From contig NZ_CP094974.1 of NCBI RefSeq assembly GCF_022869805.1, positions 4,588,001 through 4,652,000 on the forward strand: DNA of 64,000 nt, in the 5' to 3' direction. Numbering within the stretch: the stretch's first letter is position 1; each line of letters starts with the position of its first letter. This DNA comes from Halosolutus halophilus. GTDB lineage: Archaea; Halobacteriota; Halobacteria; Halobacteriales; Natrialbaceae. Both the position numbers and the translations under genes were made by a program. This document shows positions 35,636 through 45,240 of the stretch, in pieces. The notes under the pieces were generated by a model that made no database searches, was not told where the DNA came from, and saw only the letters and a list, made by a program, of their open reading frames with translations.

Positions 35636-37522
35636 ATGACGGGAGCAGAGGCTACCGGCGACCTGCTGGTGTTGGTCGCGGCGATCGTCGGACTCGGCGT
35701 TATCTCGCAGCTCCTGTCGGCGCGATTCCGGGTCCCGAGCGTCCTCTTTCTCATCCTCGCCGGCGTCGCGATCGGGCCGGAGGGGCTCGGCGTGTTGTCC
35801 GTCGCCTCGTTCGGCGGGAGCAGCGGGCTGTCGACGATCGTCGGCCTCTCGGTCGCCATCATCGTCTTCGAGGGCGCGTTCCACCTCAAGATCGACAAGA
35901 TCAGGGAAGCGCCGGCGGCCGTGTTCCGATTGGTAACGGTCGGGGCAGCGATCGCGCTGGTCGGAACGGCCGTCGCGGTCCGGTTCTTCCTCGGGTCCAC
36001 GTGGGACATCGCGCTGTTGATCGGGGCGCTGCTGGTCGCGACGGGCCCGACGGTCGTCACGCCGATCCTGAAGGTCGTCCCCGTCCGCGATCGGGTCGCA
36101 GCGACCCTCGAAACGGAGGGGATCGTCAACGACGTCACGGCGGCGATCCTCGCGATCGTGCTGTTCAAGGCGATGACCGTCCGGGAGCTGTCCGCCGACA
36201 TCTACTTGCAACTGTTCGCCGAGCGGTTGGGGACGGGGCTGCTCGTCGGCGTCGTCGTCGCCGCGATCGTCTGGGGGATACTCCAGTACGTCGACATCTC
36301 GCCCGACGACGCGCCGCGGAACGCGCGGCTGCTCACGCTGGCGGGCGCGATCGTCGCCTTCGGGACGGCCGATTACGTCTTCTCCGAGGCGGGCGTCGCG
36401 GCTGCGGCGACGGCGGGCCTGATTCTCGGTAACGCCAACCTCCCCTACGAGGAGGAGATCGAGGCGTTCAAGGGCGACATTACGCTGCTCGTGCTCTCGT
36501 TCGTCTTCATCACCCTCGCGGCGTTGCTCGAGTTCGACCAACTGTTCGCGCTCGGGCTCGGTGGCGTCGCCGTCGTCGCGATCGTCATGCTCGTCTTGCG
36601 ACCGTTCCTGGTCTTTCTCGCGACGCGTGGCGATCGATTCACGGTCAGGGAGCGAGTCTTCATGAGCGCCGTCGGGCCGCGGGGGATCATTCCGGCGTCG
36701 GTCGCGACGCTATTTGCGATCCGGCTGCAGACGGCCGAAGCGCCGACGAACCCTGCCGGTGCGGATCTGCTCGTCGGGACGGTCTTTCTCGTCATCTTCG
36801 TGACGGTGGTCATCGAGGGCGGGTTCGCCAGACAGATCGCGGAAAAACTCGAGGTAATACCCATGCGTGTACTCATCATCGGCGGCGGCCGGGTCGGCCG
36901 CTCGCTGGCAGAACGGCTCGAAGCGCGCGGTGAAAACGTGGTCCTGATCGAGAACGACCGGACGGCCCTCGAGGGCCTTCGCAACGACGGGTACAGTGCT
37001 CGCGAGGGCGACGGGACCGACGTCGAGGTGTTACGCGAGGCGGGGGTGGAGAACGCCCGAATCGTCGTCGCGGCGACCGGCGACGACGACGTGAATCTCC
37101 TCGTCGCGCAACTCGCCGAGTCGAATTTCGACGTCCAGACGGTGATCGCCCGGGCGAACAATCCCTCGAACGCGTCGGCGTTCGAGGATCTCGGCGTCGA
37201 AACCATCTCCGCCGCCGAATCGACGGCGTGGGCGATCGACAACGTGATCGAACGGCCCGCGCTCTCGAACTGGATGTCAGAACTCGGTCGATCCGGCGAC
37301 GTTCAGGAAATCGAGGTCACCGACGGCGATCTCGTCGGCGAGCGGATCGTCGACGTCGGGAGCGAACTGCCGAACGGCGTTCTCATCGCGCTCGTGAGTC
37401 GAAACGGGGAAAGCGAGGTCCCGAACCCCGACGTCGAACTGCAGCACGGGGATCACATCACGCTCATCGGCCGAACCGAGGCGGTTCGCGAGGCGATCGA
37501 GCGCTGTGGCGTGCCGGTGTAG
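35636..37522 (+). CDS. NhaP-type cation:proton antiporter with TrkA domains
   Basis: 628-aa protein. Residues about 8-400 form a Na+/H+ exchanger (CPA1) membrane domain with roughly 12-13 helices (RVPSVLFLILAGVAIGPEG; VATGPTVVTPI; VGPRGIIPASVA). A soluble tail carries a TrkA-N Rossmann domain (IIGGGRVGRSLAERLE, near residue 414) and a TrkA-C domain (about 545-628). It likely exchanges Na+ or K+ for H+ under nucleotide control, important in hypersaline cells. ATG 35636 (MTGAEATGD) is chosen over an in-frame GTG 11 codons earlier. Confidence 0.9.
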   Translation: MTGAEATGDLLVLVAAIVGLGVISQLLSARFRVPSVLFLILAGVAIGPEGLGVLSVASFGGSSGLSTIVGLSVAIIVFEGAFHLKIDKIREAPAAVFRLVTVGAAIALVGTAVAVRFFLGSTWDIALLIGALLVATGPTVVTPILKVVPVRDRVAATLETEGIVNDVTAAILAIVLFKAMTVRELSADIYLQLFAERLGTGLLVGVVVAAIVWGILQYVDISPDDAPRNARLLTLAGAIVAFGTADYVFSEAGVAAAATAGLILGNANLPYEEEIEAFKGDITLLVLSFVFITLAALLEFDQLFALGLGGVAVVAIVMLVLRPFLVFLATRGDRFTVRERVFMSAVGPRGIIPASVATLFAIRLQTAEAPTNPAGADLLVGTVFLVIFVTVVIEGGFARQIAEKLEVIPMRVLIIGGGRVGRSLAERLEARGENVVLIENDRTALEGLRNDGYSAREGDGTDVEVLREAGVENARIVVAATGDDDVNLLVAQLAESNFDVQTVIARANNPSNASAFEDLGVETISAAESTAWAIDNVIERPALSNWMSELGRSGDVQEIEVTDGDLVGERIVDVGSELPNGVLIALVSRNGESEVPNPDVELQHGDHITLIGRTEAVREAIERCGVPV

Positions 37523-37549
37523 CGGTCGCCGACGGTAACCGGCGAGTCC

Positions 37550-37645
37550 TCAGACCACGAGCCGGACCACGGTAAAGAGGATGAGTACGCCCGTGATGTC
37601 ACAGACGTTCGTAAGGATTGACTGAACGGGTACTCCCGTCCCAGT
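37550..37645 (-). pseudogene. Remnant of an MgtE C-terminal end
   Basis: The minus-strand frame ending at stop 37550-37552 encodes KTGTGVPVQSILTNV followed by CDITGVLILFTVV. That aligns with the end of the MgtE half at 25060 (IPIVTNVVDVFGM). No start codon or upstream membrane segments remain, so it appears to be a truncated transporter gene. Confidence 0.4.
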
Positions 37646-37771
37646 CTTGCGTATCGAGGGCCGCGGTGTGCGGTCGGCGGTGTACGGTTGGCGTCGAACA
37701 CCGCCGGGCGGTCGCGTCGGGCGGTCGCGGCGGACGGTGACGGTGACGACGGTGCGTTCGCCGACGCCCGG

Positions 37772-37972
37772 TCAAAATCCGTAGTAGACGTGGGCGAGGT
37801 GCCCTTCCGGACAGCGGGCCGTCAGACACCGGCGCTGGGCGTTCGACTCGGTTTCGGCCTCGAGTGCTGGATCCGGGCTATCGGTGATCCCGAAAACGTT
37901 CGCATCCTGTGGCATACCGACCCGCAGCGGTGTGCCACAGGTCGGGCAGTCGGTGTCGGCCCATTCCCTCAT
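37772..37972 (-). CDS. Zinc-ribbon microprotein (66 aa)
   Basis: 66-aa protein with CPTCG near the start (C9, C12) and CLTARCPEGH near the end, giving four cysteines in two CxxC-like knuckles, a likely zinc ribbon. Haloarchaea encode many such CPxCG microproteins, several tied to stress or biofilm phenotypes. ATG 37972 chosen; the very long frame that continues upstream opposite the oxidoreductase gene is an artefact. Function unknown. Confidence 0.6.
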   Translation of the reverse strand: MREWADTDCPTCGTPLRVGMPQDANVFGITDSPDPALEAETESNAQRRCLTARCPEGHLAHVYYGF

Positions 37973-38347
37973 GCATCCGCTTATCCGGACCGACGGCGGT
38001 TCGCTCTTGACCCTAACAACCCAGTCGACCGTGCGGATTCCGCCCGGACGACGACGGGTACAGTATCTCGCCGGATCGGCCGGCGCTCTCGACCGCGTAC
38101 TGTGGTCTTCGATCGGGTTGCTCTCGGTTTCGGGGTTCCCGACGACTGCGTCCACGCTCCACGCGTCCCTCGGGACGGAACTGTGTCGCCCAGGCCTCCA
38201 TCGGGTCGAACCTGTGTCGTTCACGCCTCTATCGGGATGGAACTGGGACCCGTAACGGCCGCCGGAACCGGCCCGTCGCTTCACGACGGCAACGCGAGTC
38301 CGACGAACCGGTACCGATTTGAGGTAGCGCCTGTCACCTACTGGCAT
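37973..38347. repeat. 375-bp gene-free region with an imperfect direct repeat
   Basis: No gene seen between the zinc-ribbon gene and the oxidoreductase. CTGTGTCG...GCCTC-ATCGGG occurs twice in tandem (38181-38211 and 38212-38243) with substitutions and a one-base indel. No strong TATA box precedes the oxidoreductase; ATTTGAGG (38317) is a weak candidate. Confidence 0.4.
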
Positions 38348-40033
38348 ATGAAACACGTGCGAGGACCGCTGTGTTCGATCGACGTCGGTGACCGAACCGC
38401 TGAGACAGAACCGATCGACGACGTCCTCGAGTCGTTCGTGGGTGGCCGAGCCCTGGGAACCAAGCTGGCTCACGATCGGATCCCGTTCGACGTCGACCCG
38501 CTGGGGCCGGACAACCGGCTCTACTTCGCGACGGGCCCGCTCCAGCACTCGACGATGAGTTTCACGGGACGGATGTCGGCGACCGGCGTCTCGCCGCTGA
38601 CGGACGGGCTGCTCTCCTCGAACGCGGGTGGCTTCCTCTCGCGGAACTTCACGGGGACGGGGTACAGCGCCGTCGAGGTGACCGGCGCGAGCGACGACCT
38701 CGTGATCGTCCACGTCACCGACGAGGGGGTCGAGTTCGAAGCGGTACCCGAACTCGAAGAAGCGACCGTCTCGGAGACCTGCGAGTACGTCGAAGACGAA
38801 CACGGACTCGAGTCCGAACACACCGCCGTCGTCGGCCCGGCCGGCGAGAACGAGGTCCGGTTCGCCTCGATCATGACCTCCGAGGAACGTGCCTTCGGGC
38901 GGGGCGGCCTCGGCGCAGTCCTCGGCGCGAAGAACGTCAAGGCGATCACCTTCGACGGCGACTCGACCCGCGAGGTCGAGATTCCTCCGCTCCAGATGGA
39001 CGTCCACCGCGAGGCCGCCCAGGCCGACCATCCCATGAAACAGCAGGGGACGACCTCCGTCGCCGAGTACGCGAACATGGTCGAAGCCCTGCCGACTCGA
39101 TACTTCTCCGACCTCTCCTTCGAGGGCATCGACGGCATCAGCGGCGATCGCGTCGAGGAGAAAAAGTACAAGAAAGGGACGTGTTCGGCCTGCGCGTTCG
39201 CGTGCAAACTCCCGACCAGAGACGAGGAGTCGGGGCTCGAAACCGAGGGGCCCGAGTACGAGACGCTGATGGCGTTCGGCTCGAACTCGGGCATCGACGA
39301 TATCGTCGACCTGATGAAGTCGAACAAGCTGTGTGACGATCTCGGACTCGACACGATTTCGGCGGGCGACGTCGTCGCAGCCTATCTCGCCAGCGAGGAC
39401 GAGTTCGGAAACGCCGAGTTGATCCACGACCTCGTCGAACGGATCGCCTACCGCGACGGAATCGGCGATCGGCTCGCGGAGGGGGTCGATCGGATCCACG
39501 ACGACCTCGGCGTCGAGAACTGGTCGGTCAAGGGGATGGAGTTCTCCGCCCACGACGGCCGCACCCTCAACGGGCAGGGACTCGCCTTCGCGACCTCGAA
39601 CCGCGGGGCCGACCACATGTACGCCGAATTCTACCCCTACGAGTACCCGCTCGTCGACGCCGACAAGGCCTTCGACAAGGAGGGACTCGAGAACAAGCCG
39701 CCGAAGATCGTCGAACTCGAGAACGTCAACGCGATCAAGGACAGCGCCGTCCTCTGTAAGTTCTCGCGGGACTTCGTGAACGAGGAGCGCCTGGAGACGC
39801 TGCTCGACGCCGACTACGAGGACCTGCAGGCGCTCGGCAGCACCGTCGTCTCGCTCGAACGCCACTTCAACAACCAGCGCGGCTTCGACGAGAGCGACGA
39901 CACGCTCCCGTACGAGTTGCCGGACTTCGAGTCCGCTCTGCAGGAGTACTACGACGAACGCGGCTGGAACGAGGACGGGACGGTCCCCGAGGGCACGTTC
40001 GAGAGCGACACCGCCGCACCGGCCGACGACTGA
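38348..40033 (+). CDS. aor: Tungsten-type aldehyde ferredoxin oxidoreductase
   Basis: 561-aa AOR family enzyme. The N-terminal domain (about 1-205) contacts the bis-pterin tungsten cofactor (GGRALGTKLAHD; GPLQHSTMSFTGRMS; ERAFGRGGLGAVLGAKN). The [4Fe-4S] ligands are CSACAFAC (C279, C282, C286) plus C470 in AVLCKF. Oxidises aldehydes to acids with ferredoxin as acceptor; in haloarchaea several paralogues serve sugar or amino-acid aldehyde metabolism. Slightly shorter than the classic ~605-aa Pyrococcus enzyme. ATG 38348 (MKHVRGPL) chosen; the long in-frame extension is non-coding. No MoaD-like partner is adjacent. Confidence 0.92.
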   Translation: MKHVRGPLCSIDVGDRTAETEPIDDVLESFVGGRALGTKLAHDRIPFDVDPLGPDNRLYFATGPLQHSTMSFTGRMSATGVSPLTDGLLSSNAGGFLSRNFTGTGYSAVEVTGASDDLVIVHVTDEGVEFEAVPELEEATVSETCEYVEDEHGLESEHTAVVGPAGENEVRFASIMTSEERAFGRGGLGAVLGAKNVKAITFDGDSTREVEIPPLQMDVHREAAQADHPMKQQGTTSVAEYANMVEALPTRYFSDLSFEGIDGISGDRVEEKKYKKGTCSACAFACKLPTRDEESGLETEGPEYETLMAFGSNSGIDDIVDLMKSNKLCDDLGLDTISAGDVVAAYLASEDEFGNAELIHDLVERIAYRDGIGDRLAEGVDRIHDDLGVENWSVKGMEFSAHDGRTLNGQGLAFATSNRGADHMYAEFYPYEYPLVDADKAFDKEGLENKPPKIVELENVNAIKDSAVLCKFSRDFVNEERLETLLDADYEDLQALGSTVVSLERHFNNQRGFDESDDTLPYELPDFESALQEYYDERGWNEDGTVPEGTFESDTAAPADD

Positions 40034-40098
40034 TCGGTACCCGACGCCGATCGGTCCGGTTCGCGGTTCGATTTTCCCGTGAGAAGTACGTTAGCGAC

Positions 40099-41274
40099 TC
40101 AGTTCGCGGCCGCCCCGGCCGTCGGCGCGTCCGGCGTGCCGGTCCAGGCCCACGTCACCGCGACCGTCACCGGGAGCGCACTCGCAACGACGACGGCGAG
40201 CCACAGCGCCCGATCGATGCCGTACAGCTCCGCGAGAACGCCGACGACGGCGGGAGCGATCGCGATTCCGGCGTAGGTCGCGCCGGTCGTCAGGGCGTTG
40301 AGCGGTCCGCTGTACTCCGGGGCGGCTTCGACGGCGTACGCCGACAGCGTCGGGAACCCGCTGGAGAGTCCGGCACCGGCGACGAACACTGCGAGGAACA
40401 GGACGGGGCCGGTAATCCCGGAGAACGCGACCGTGAGCGACGGAATCGCGGGGAACGTCGCGACGAGCAACAGCGCGAGGTACGGGACGCGACTGACGGC
40501 GATCGTGTAGCTGGCGCGAGCGGGAACGTACGCCAGTAGATACGCCGACAGCAGGAGGTTGGCCGTCGTCGTCCCGTAGAAGCCGGTCGCGTAGTACGCG
40601 AGCCAGGTGAAGAGGATCCCCTCGACGGACCCGACGAGTAGCATTCCGGTGCAGGCACCGACGACGGCCGGTCGCCGGAGCAGGTCGCGGAGCGCGGCCA
40701 CCGAGAGCGATCGTTCGGCCGACATCGAGGGGAGGTCGACACGGCCCGCGACGATCGCGGTCGGGACGAAACACAGGGCGATCACGACGAAGACGGCCCG
40801 CCAGTCGGCGACCGCGAGCACGGCACTGACGAGTTGCGGACCGAGGACGGCACCCACGGCCCACACGAGCGCGTAGACGGTGAAGACGCGACCGCGGCGA
40901 GCGGTGTACAGGTGGCTCAACACGACCCGATCGAGGCCGCGGAACACTCCTGCGGCACCGCCCTGTGCGAGGAGTGCGAGCAGAAAGAGGACGTACAGGG
41001 GTGCGCCCGCCATCAGAACGAGCGCGCCACAGACCCCGACGACGCCGAGAAGCAGGGCCCACCGGATCCGGAGCCGACCCGCGAGAAACCCCGTCACGAT
41101 CGCGGCCACGACGAAGCCGGCCGTCCCCGCGGGGGCGACGAGTCCGAGTGCGGCCTCGGAGACGCCGAAGCCGTCTTCGAGGCTGGCGAGGATCGGTCCC
41201 CGGGCCTGCATCGCGATCGCGTCACCGAAGACGAACAGGAAAATCGCCGCCGTCCAGACGCGTTCCCGGTCCAT
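40099..41274 (-). CDS. Major facilitator superfamily transporter
   Basis: 391-aa membrane protein with about 12 helices. MFS signature between helices 2 and 3 is visible as FLAGRLRIRWALLLG; GVFRGLDRVVLSHLYTARRGR follows. Substrate cannot be predicted; drug efflux or a small organic molecule are possible. Stands alone on the minus strand. Confidence 0.85.
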   Translation of the reverse strand: MDRERVWTAAIFLFVFGDAIAMQARGPILASLEDGFGVSEAALGLVAPAGTAGFVVAAIVTGFLAGRLRIRWALLLGVVGVCGALVLMAGAPLYVLFLLALLAQGGAAGVFRGLDRVVLSHLYTARRGRVFTVYALVWAVGAVLGPQLVSAVLAVADWRAVFVVIALCFVPTAIVAGRVDLPSMSAERSLSVAALRDLLRRPAVVGACTGMLLVGSVEGILFTWLAYYATGFYGTTTANLLLSAYLLAYVPARASYTIAVSRVPYLALLLVATFPAIPSLTVAFSGITGPVLFLAVFVAGAGLSSGFPTLSAYAVEAAPEYSGPLNALTTGATYAGIAIAPAVVGVLAELYGIDRALWLAVVVASALPVTVAVTWAWTGTPDAPTAGAAAN

Positions 41275-41354
41275 GCTGGCCCTTCGTCGCGCCGGTGAAA
41301 ACGGTACTCATCTGCGACGAACCGGTCGGTGCGCCGCGCGCCCGATCGGTCGAG

Positions 41355-41684
41355 TCAGTCGGGCCGATCGGACTCGCCTTCCGCGTCGTCCTCCGGCGAG
41401 AGTCGATCGTCACCCCGGGACGGCAGCGTGGTGTCGTCGGCCCGCGAGGGATGGATGTTGAAGTTGTGCCCCCGGTACGGATCGCTCTCCGGGTCGTAGG
41501 ACAACTCGCTCCGCTCGAAGAGGTAGATGAAGAAGCCGAAGATCGGGATGCAGAAGGTGATCGCCGCCCACTTCTCGCGGGGTTCGAGGCCGACCCGATC
41601 GGCGTCGTAGTAGGCGACCGCGGTGAGCCCGAGGTGCCAGGCCAGCGGAATGCCGACGACGGCTGCCAGCAGGTGCGTGCTCAT
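41355..41684 (-). CDS. Two-helix membrane protein with acidic tail
   Basis: 109-aa protein: two hydrophobic segments (LLAAVVGIPLAWHLGLTAVA and WAAITFCIPIFGFFIYLFE), then a 55-residue acidic cytoplasmic tail (SRADDTTLPSRGDDRLS...). Two short helices near a proline resemble a phospholipase-D N-terminal (PLDc_N) hairpin, but this is weak. Function unknown. Confidence 0.6.
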   Translation of the reverse strand: MSTHLLAAVVGIPLAWHLGLTAVAYYDADRVGLEPREKWAAITFCIPIFGFFIYLFERSELSYDPESDPYRGHNFNIHPSRADDTTLPSRGDDRLSPEDDAEGESDRPD

Positions 41685-41916
41685 ACCGGAGCTACGGCTC
41701 GAGGCTACTAAACCGTCGGTACGATCGGATCACGATCGACGCAGCGGACACGCCGGGGATCGATCGTTTCGGTCGATCTCGAACTCGATCGCCACACCCT
41801 GGCGCGGCCACCCTTTGTCTCGGCCGCTTCACTCGCTTCGTTCGCTCGCGGTTCCGACGTCGTTCGAACGGCGTTTCCCTCACAAAATCTGGACAAAAAG
41901 GCCCAGACGAACCGTC
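41685..41916. repeat. Intergenic region with REP-like GAGCGAAGCGAG palindrome
   Basis: 232 bases without a gene. CTCGCTTCGTTCGCTCG (41832-41848) is a variant of the short palindrome also found at 3447-3458 and 21020-21031, each time downstream of a gene. Followed by AAAATCTGGACAAAAAGG near the thiolase 3' end. Confidence 0.4.
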
Positions 41917-43053
41917 TCAGTTGACGTCGAACTCGATCGCCGCTCCCTGTCCGAAGCCGACGCACAGCGTCGCGAGGCCGAGACCGCCGCCGCGCTTCTG
42001 GAGTTCGTTGATCAGCGTGACCGGCAGCCGAGCCCCGGAGGCACCGAGCGGGTGGCCGATCGCGATCGCGCCGCCGTTGACGTTGAAGATTTCGGGGTCG
42101 ATGCCGAGTTCGTCGCGGGAGTAGATCGACTGGCTGGCGAAGGCCTCGTTGAGTTCGACGAGGTCGTAATCGTCGATATCGCGGCCGTTGCGCTCGAGCA
42201 GTCCCCGCGTGGCGGGCACCGGCCCGATCCCCATGACGGTCGGGTCGACGCCGGCGACGTTGTTCCTGCCGATCTCGGCCATGATCTCGAGATCGTGTTC
42301 GTTCGCGAACGCCTCGCTCGTGACGAGCAGGGCGGAGGCACCGTCGGAGATCTGCGAGGCGTTGCCGGGCGTGACCGTGCCGTCGGACTTGAAGACGGTC
42401 GGCAGGTCGGCGAGCTTCTCGGCGGTTGTGCCCGGGCGAATGCCCTCGTCCTCGGTGACGGTGCCGTCTTCGGTCTCGATCGGGACGATCTCGTCGTCGA
42501 AGCGACCCTCCTCGGTCGCTTCGGCCGCGCGCTGCTGGCTGCGGGCCGCGTACTCGTCCTGTTCCTCGCGGCTGACGCCGTACTCCTCGGCGACCTTCTC
42601 CGCAGTCATCCCCATCTGGAGTTCGCCCATGTTGTAGAGTTCGGCCATCTTGGGGTGGACGTTCGGGGTGTTCTCGCCCATCGGAACCCGGCTCATCGAC
42701 TCGACGCCGCCGGCGATGATCGCGTCGCGGTTGCCCGCGGCGATCGCGTCGGAGGCGGAGATGACCGACTGCATGGAGGAGGCACACCAGCGGTTGATCG
42801 TCGTCGCCGGGACCTCCTCGCCGAGTTCGGAGAGGAGGGCGATGACGCGGGCCAGGTTGTTGCCCTGTTCGCCGCGCTGCTGGGCACAGCCCCACATCAG
42901 GTCGTCGATGTCCTCGCCGGTGAGGCCCGTCTCGGCGAGAATCTCGTCGATCAGTGGTACCGACAGGTCCTCGCTGCGAAGGTCCGCGAAGACGCCGTCT
43001 TCTTTCCCCTGTGGGGTTCGCACCGCGTTGACAACGACAGGTGTCTGTGACAT
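41917..43053 (-). CDS. Thiolase (acetyl-CoA C-acyltransferase)
   Basis: 378-aa thiolase with the full catalytic set: C90 in NRWCASSMQ, H334 in AIGHPLG and C364 in TLCVGFGQG. Reversibly condenses or cleaves acyl-CoA in beta-oxidation or polyester synthesis. Bacterial-type enzyme with intact GGG(L)G region, so likely a degradative or biosynthetic thiolase rather than an SCP2-type protein. Start ATG 43053 (MSQTPVVVNAVRTP) is supported by a TTAAGTTAA box about 26 nt upstream; a frame beginning 7 codons earlier is rejected. Confidence 0.92.
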   Translation of the reverse strand: MSQTPVVVNAVRTPQGKEDGVFADLRSEDLSVPLIDEILAETGLTGEDIDDLMWGCAQQRGEQGNNLARVIALLSELGEEVPATTINRWCASSMQSVISASDAIAAGNRDAIIAGGVESMSRVPMGENTPNVHPKMAELYNMGELQMGMTAEKVAEEYGVSREEQDEYAARSQQRAAEATEEGRFDDEIVPIETEDGTVTEDEGIRPGTTAEKLADLPTVFKSDGTVTPGNASQISDGASALLVTSEAFANEHDLEIMAEIGRNNVAGVDPTVMGIGPVPATRGLLERNGRDIDDYDLVELNEAFASQSIYSRDELGIDPEIFNVNGGAIAIGHPLGASGARLPVTLINELQKRGGGLGLATLCVGFGQGAAIEFDVN

Positions 43054-43073
43054 ACAATACCGAATGTCCCTCA

Positions 43074-43083
43074 TTAACTTAAA
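43074..43083 (-). promoter_or_regulatory. TATA-like box of the thiolase gene
   Basis: ATTTAAGTTAA on the minus strand, centred about 26 nt upstream of ATG 43053. Confidence 0.55.
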
Positions 43084-43162
43084 TCCGACACAACTCCCTC
43101 GGGCGGGCTGGCGGTTTACGATGTCTCGTGGGTGAAATCGCCGTTTTACCTTTCGGTGATGC

Positions 43163-43169
43163 CTTATTA
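43163..43169 (+). promoter_or_regulatory. TATA-like box of the beta-propeller gene
   Basis: CTTATTA centred 25 nt upstream of ATG 43191; leaderless start expected. Confidence 0.5.
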
Positions 43170-43190
43170 CAGTGATACGTTTGGCAGACT

Positions 43191-45149
43191 ATGCCTGATC
43201 GAACGAGACTGATCGCGATCGCCCTCGCGGCGTTGCTCGTCGGGTCGGCCATCGGCGTCGGCCTCACGACCCTGTTCGACGAATCGCGTGTCGACGCAAC
43301 GTCGCCAGACGACCGGTCCGGATCGCCGCTCGGTGAATCGTCCGACGCGTCCCTGACGACCTTCGAATCGGACGACGAGTTCGCCGCGTACTTCGACGAC
43401 GATCGATCGGGACTCGTCCAGTCGGGCGGCCCGACCGTCGCTCGGGCCGGCGGCGACGACGGGGCAGTCGAGGAGGACGTGGAGTTCGACGCCGCCAGGA
43501 ACGAGGCGGCCGACGCCGATACCGACTCCGCCGCCGGTGACAGCGCCACTGCGAGCGAACCGCGACACTCCGAGACGAACGTTCAGGAAGCCGGGATCGA
43601 CGAACCGGACGTTCTGAAGACCGACGGCGAGTCGGTCTACTACGCCGACGTCCGGTACACCTCCCGATGGGAGGAGACGACCATCGTCGACGTGAGCGAA
43701 CCAGCGAATCCGGAACGGATCGGCTCGATTCCGCTCTCCGGCACGCTGTTGCTCGCGAACGACACGCTCGTCGTGCTCGGCCACGACCAGGTCGCCGGCT
43801 ACGACGTGAGTGATCCCGCCGATCCCGAGGAGCAGTGGCGGAAGGACCTCGACGCGAGGATCGACACCGCCCGCCTGTACGACGGCGACCTCTATCTCGT
43901 CCTCGTCGATCGACCCGGGAGCGACCCGTGTCCGATCGAGCCCTACGGCGATCGGGCGATCGAGTGCACCGACGTCGTCCGTCCCGACGCGCCGGCCGAC
44001 GCGGACGTCGTCTACACGGCCATGCGCGTCGACCCCGAGACGGGGGACGTCGAGAGCGAGGAGAGCGTGATCGGCTCGCAGTCGCACTCGGCGACGTACG
44101 TCTCCGAGGAGGCGATCTACCTCTCGTACACGCGATCGACCTCCGAGTACGACCTGCTGCGGTCGTACCTCCTGAGCGAGAACGGCAGCGAGGTACTCGA
44201 CGAGACCGCCCGCGATCGGGTCCGGACGCTCGCCGATCTCGACATCTCCGAGCGCGCGAAGACGGTCGAACTCCGCGAGATCATCGACGACTGGTACGAC
44301 AGGATGGACGACGCCGAACGCAGGGAGGCCCGGCGGACGTTCGACGACGGCCTGGCGGCGTACGTCGAGGACAACCAGCGGGACCTGACGCGAACCGGGA
44401 TCGTCAGGATCGACATCGACGGGGAACTGACCGCCGACGGGAACGGCGAGGTGCCCGGATACCCGCTGAACCAGTTCTCGATGGACGAACACGACGATCA
44501 CGTGCGCATCGCGACGACGATCCCCCGGAGCCACGGCGTCGACTCCGAGAACGACGTCTACGTCCTCGATTCGGACCTCGAGACGGTCGGCGCGGTGACC
44601 GGACTCGGACTCGACGAGCGCGTCTACTCCGTGCGCTTCGAGGGCGACGAGGGCTACGTCGTCACCTTCCGCGAGATCGATCCGTTCTACACGCTCGATC
44701 TTTCGGACCCCACGGAACCGACCGTCGAGGGCGAACTCAAACTGCCCGGATTCTCCGAGTACCTCCACCCGCTCGAGGAGGACCTCGTGCTCGGGGTCGG
44801 TCAGGAAGAACGCCAGCCCAAACTCTCGCTGTTCGACGTGAGCGATCGCGAGGATCCGATCGAGCGCGACTCGGTGATCCTCACCGACGAGCACTACAGC
44901 GACGTCAGCCGGACCCACACCGCCTTCCTGCAGGACGAAGCGTACGACGTGTTCTTTGTGCCGGGAAGCGAGCACAGTTACGTGTTCGGCTACGAGGGCG
45001 GTGAACTCGAGGAGGTCGCCCGCGTCGACGTCGGCGGGCCCGGAACGCGCGCGATGTACGTCGACGACTACCTCTACGTGTTCGGGCAGGACGAGGCCGT
45101 CGTCCTCGACCAGACCACCTGGGAGGAGGAGACGCGACTCGATCTGTAA
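43191..45149 (+). CDS. Membrane-anchored or secreted beta-propeller protein
   Basis: 652-aa protein. A single hydrophobic segment near the N-terminus (LIAIALAALLVGSAIGVGL) is a signal anchor or signal peptide. A low-complexity acidic stretch (about 90-125) precedes a C-terminal beta-propeller (about 130-650) with repeated Asp-box-like turns (VVDVSEPANPERIG; YDVSDPADPEE; TLDLSDPTEP; LFDVSDREDPIE). It matches the COG4880 type of secreted proteins with a C-terminal propeller. Cell-surface binding or enzymatic role is unknown. Confidence 0.8.
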   Translation: MPDRTRLIAIALAALLVGSAIGVGLTTLFDESRVDATSPDDRSGSPLGESSDASLTTFESDDEFAAYFDDDRSGLVQSGGPTVARAGGDDGAVEEDVEFDAARNEAADADTDSAAGDSATASEPRHSETNVQEAGIDEPDVLKTDGESVYYADVRYTSRWEETTIVDVSEPANPERIGSIPLSGTLLLANDTLVVLGHDQVAGYDVSDPADPEEQWRKDLDARIDTARLYDGDLYLVLVDRPGSDPCPIEPYGDRAIECTDVVRPDAPADADVVYTAMRVDPETGDVESEESVIGSQSHSATYVSEEAIYLSYTRSTSEYDLLRSYLLSENGSEVLDETARDRVRTLADLDISERAKTVELREIIDDWYDRMDDAERREARRTFDDGLAAYVEDNQRDLTRTGIVRIDIDGELTADGNGEVPGYPLNQFSMDEHDDHVRIATTIPRSHGVDSENDVYVLDSDLETVGAVTGLGLDERVYSVRFEGDEGYVVTFREIDPFYTLDLSDPTEPTVEGELKLPGFSEYLHPLEEDLVLGVGQEERQPKLSLFDVSDREDPIERDSVILTDEHYSDVSRTHTAFLQDEAYDVFFVPGSEHSYVFGYEGGELEEVARVDVGGPGTRAMYVDDYLYVFGQDEAVVLDQTTWEEETRLDL

Positions 45150-45240
45150 CGAGGCGACGCCTCCTTCCCGCTCGACTCGACGGTTCCGAGCGAGCGCGCC
45201 GAGGGGAATCCTTTTCCCGTCCGTTAGGAAATGCCAGTCC

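Noticed and set aside
35370-35639. 89-codon frame upstream of the antiporter
   Set aside because: Low-complexity, no TATA box, overlaps the antiporter start, no recognisable motif.
37973-39865. Long minus-strand frame opposite the aldehyde ferredoxin oxidoreductase
   Set aside because: Only its last 66 codons (37772-37972) look like a protein, with zinc-ribbon cysteines. The rest lies antisense to a recognised enzyme.
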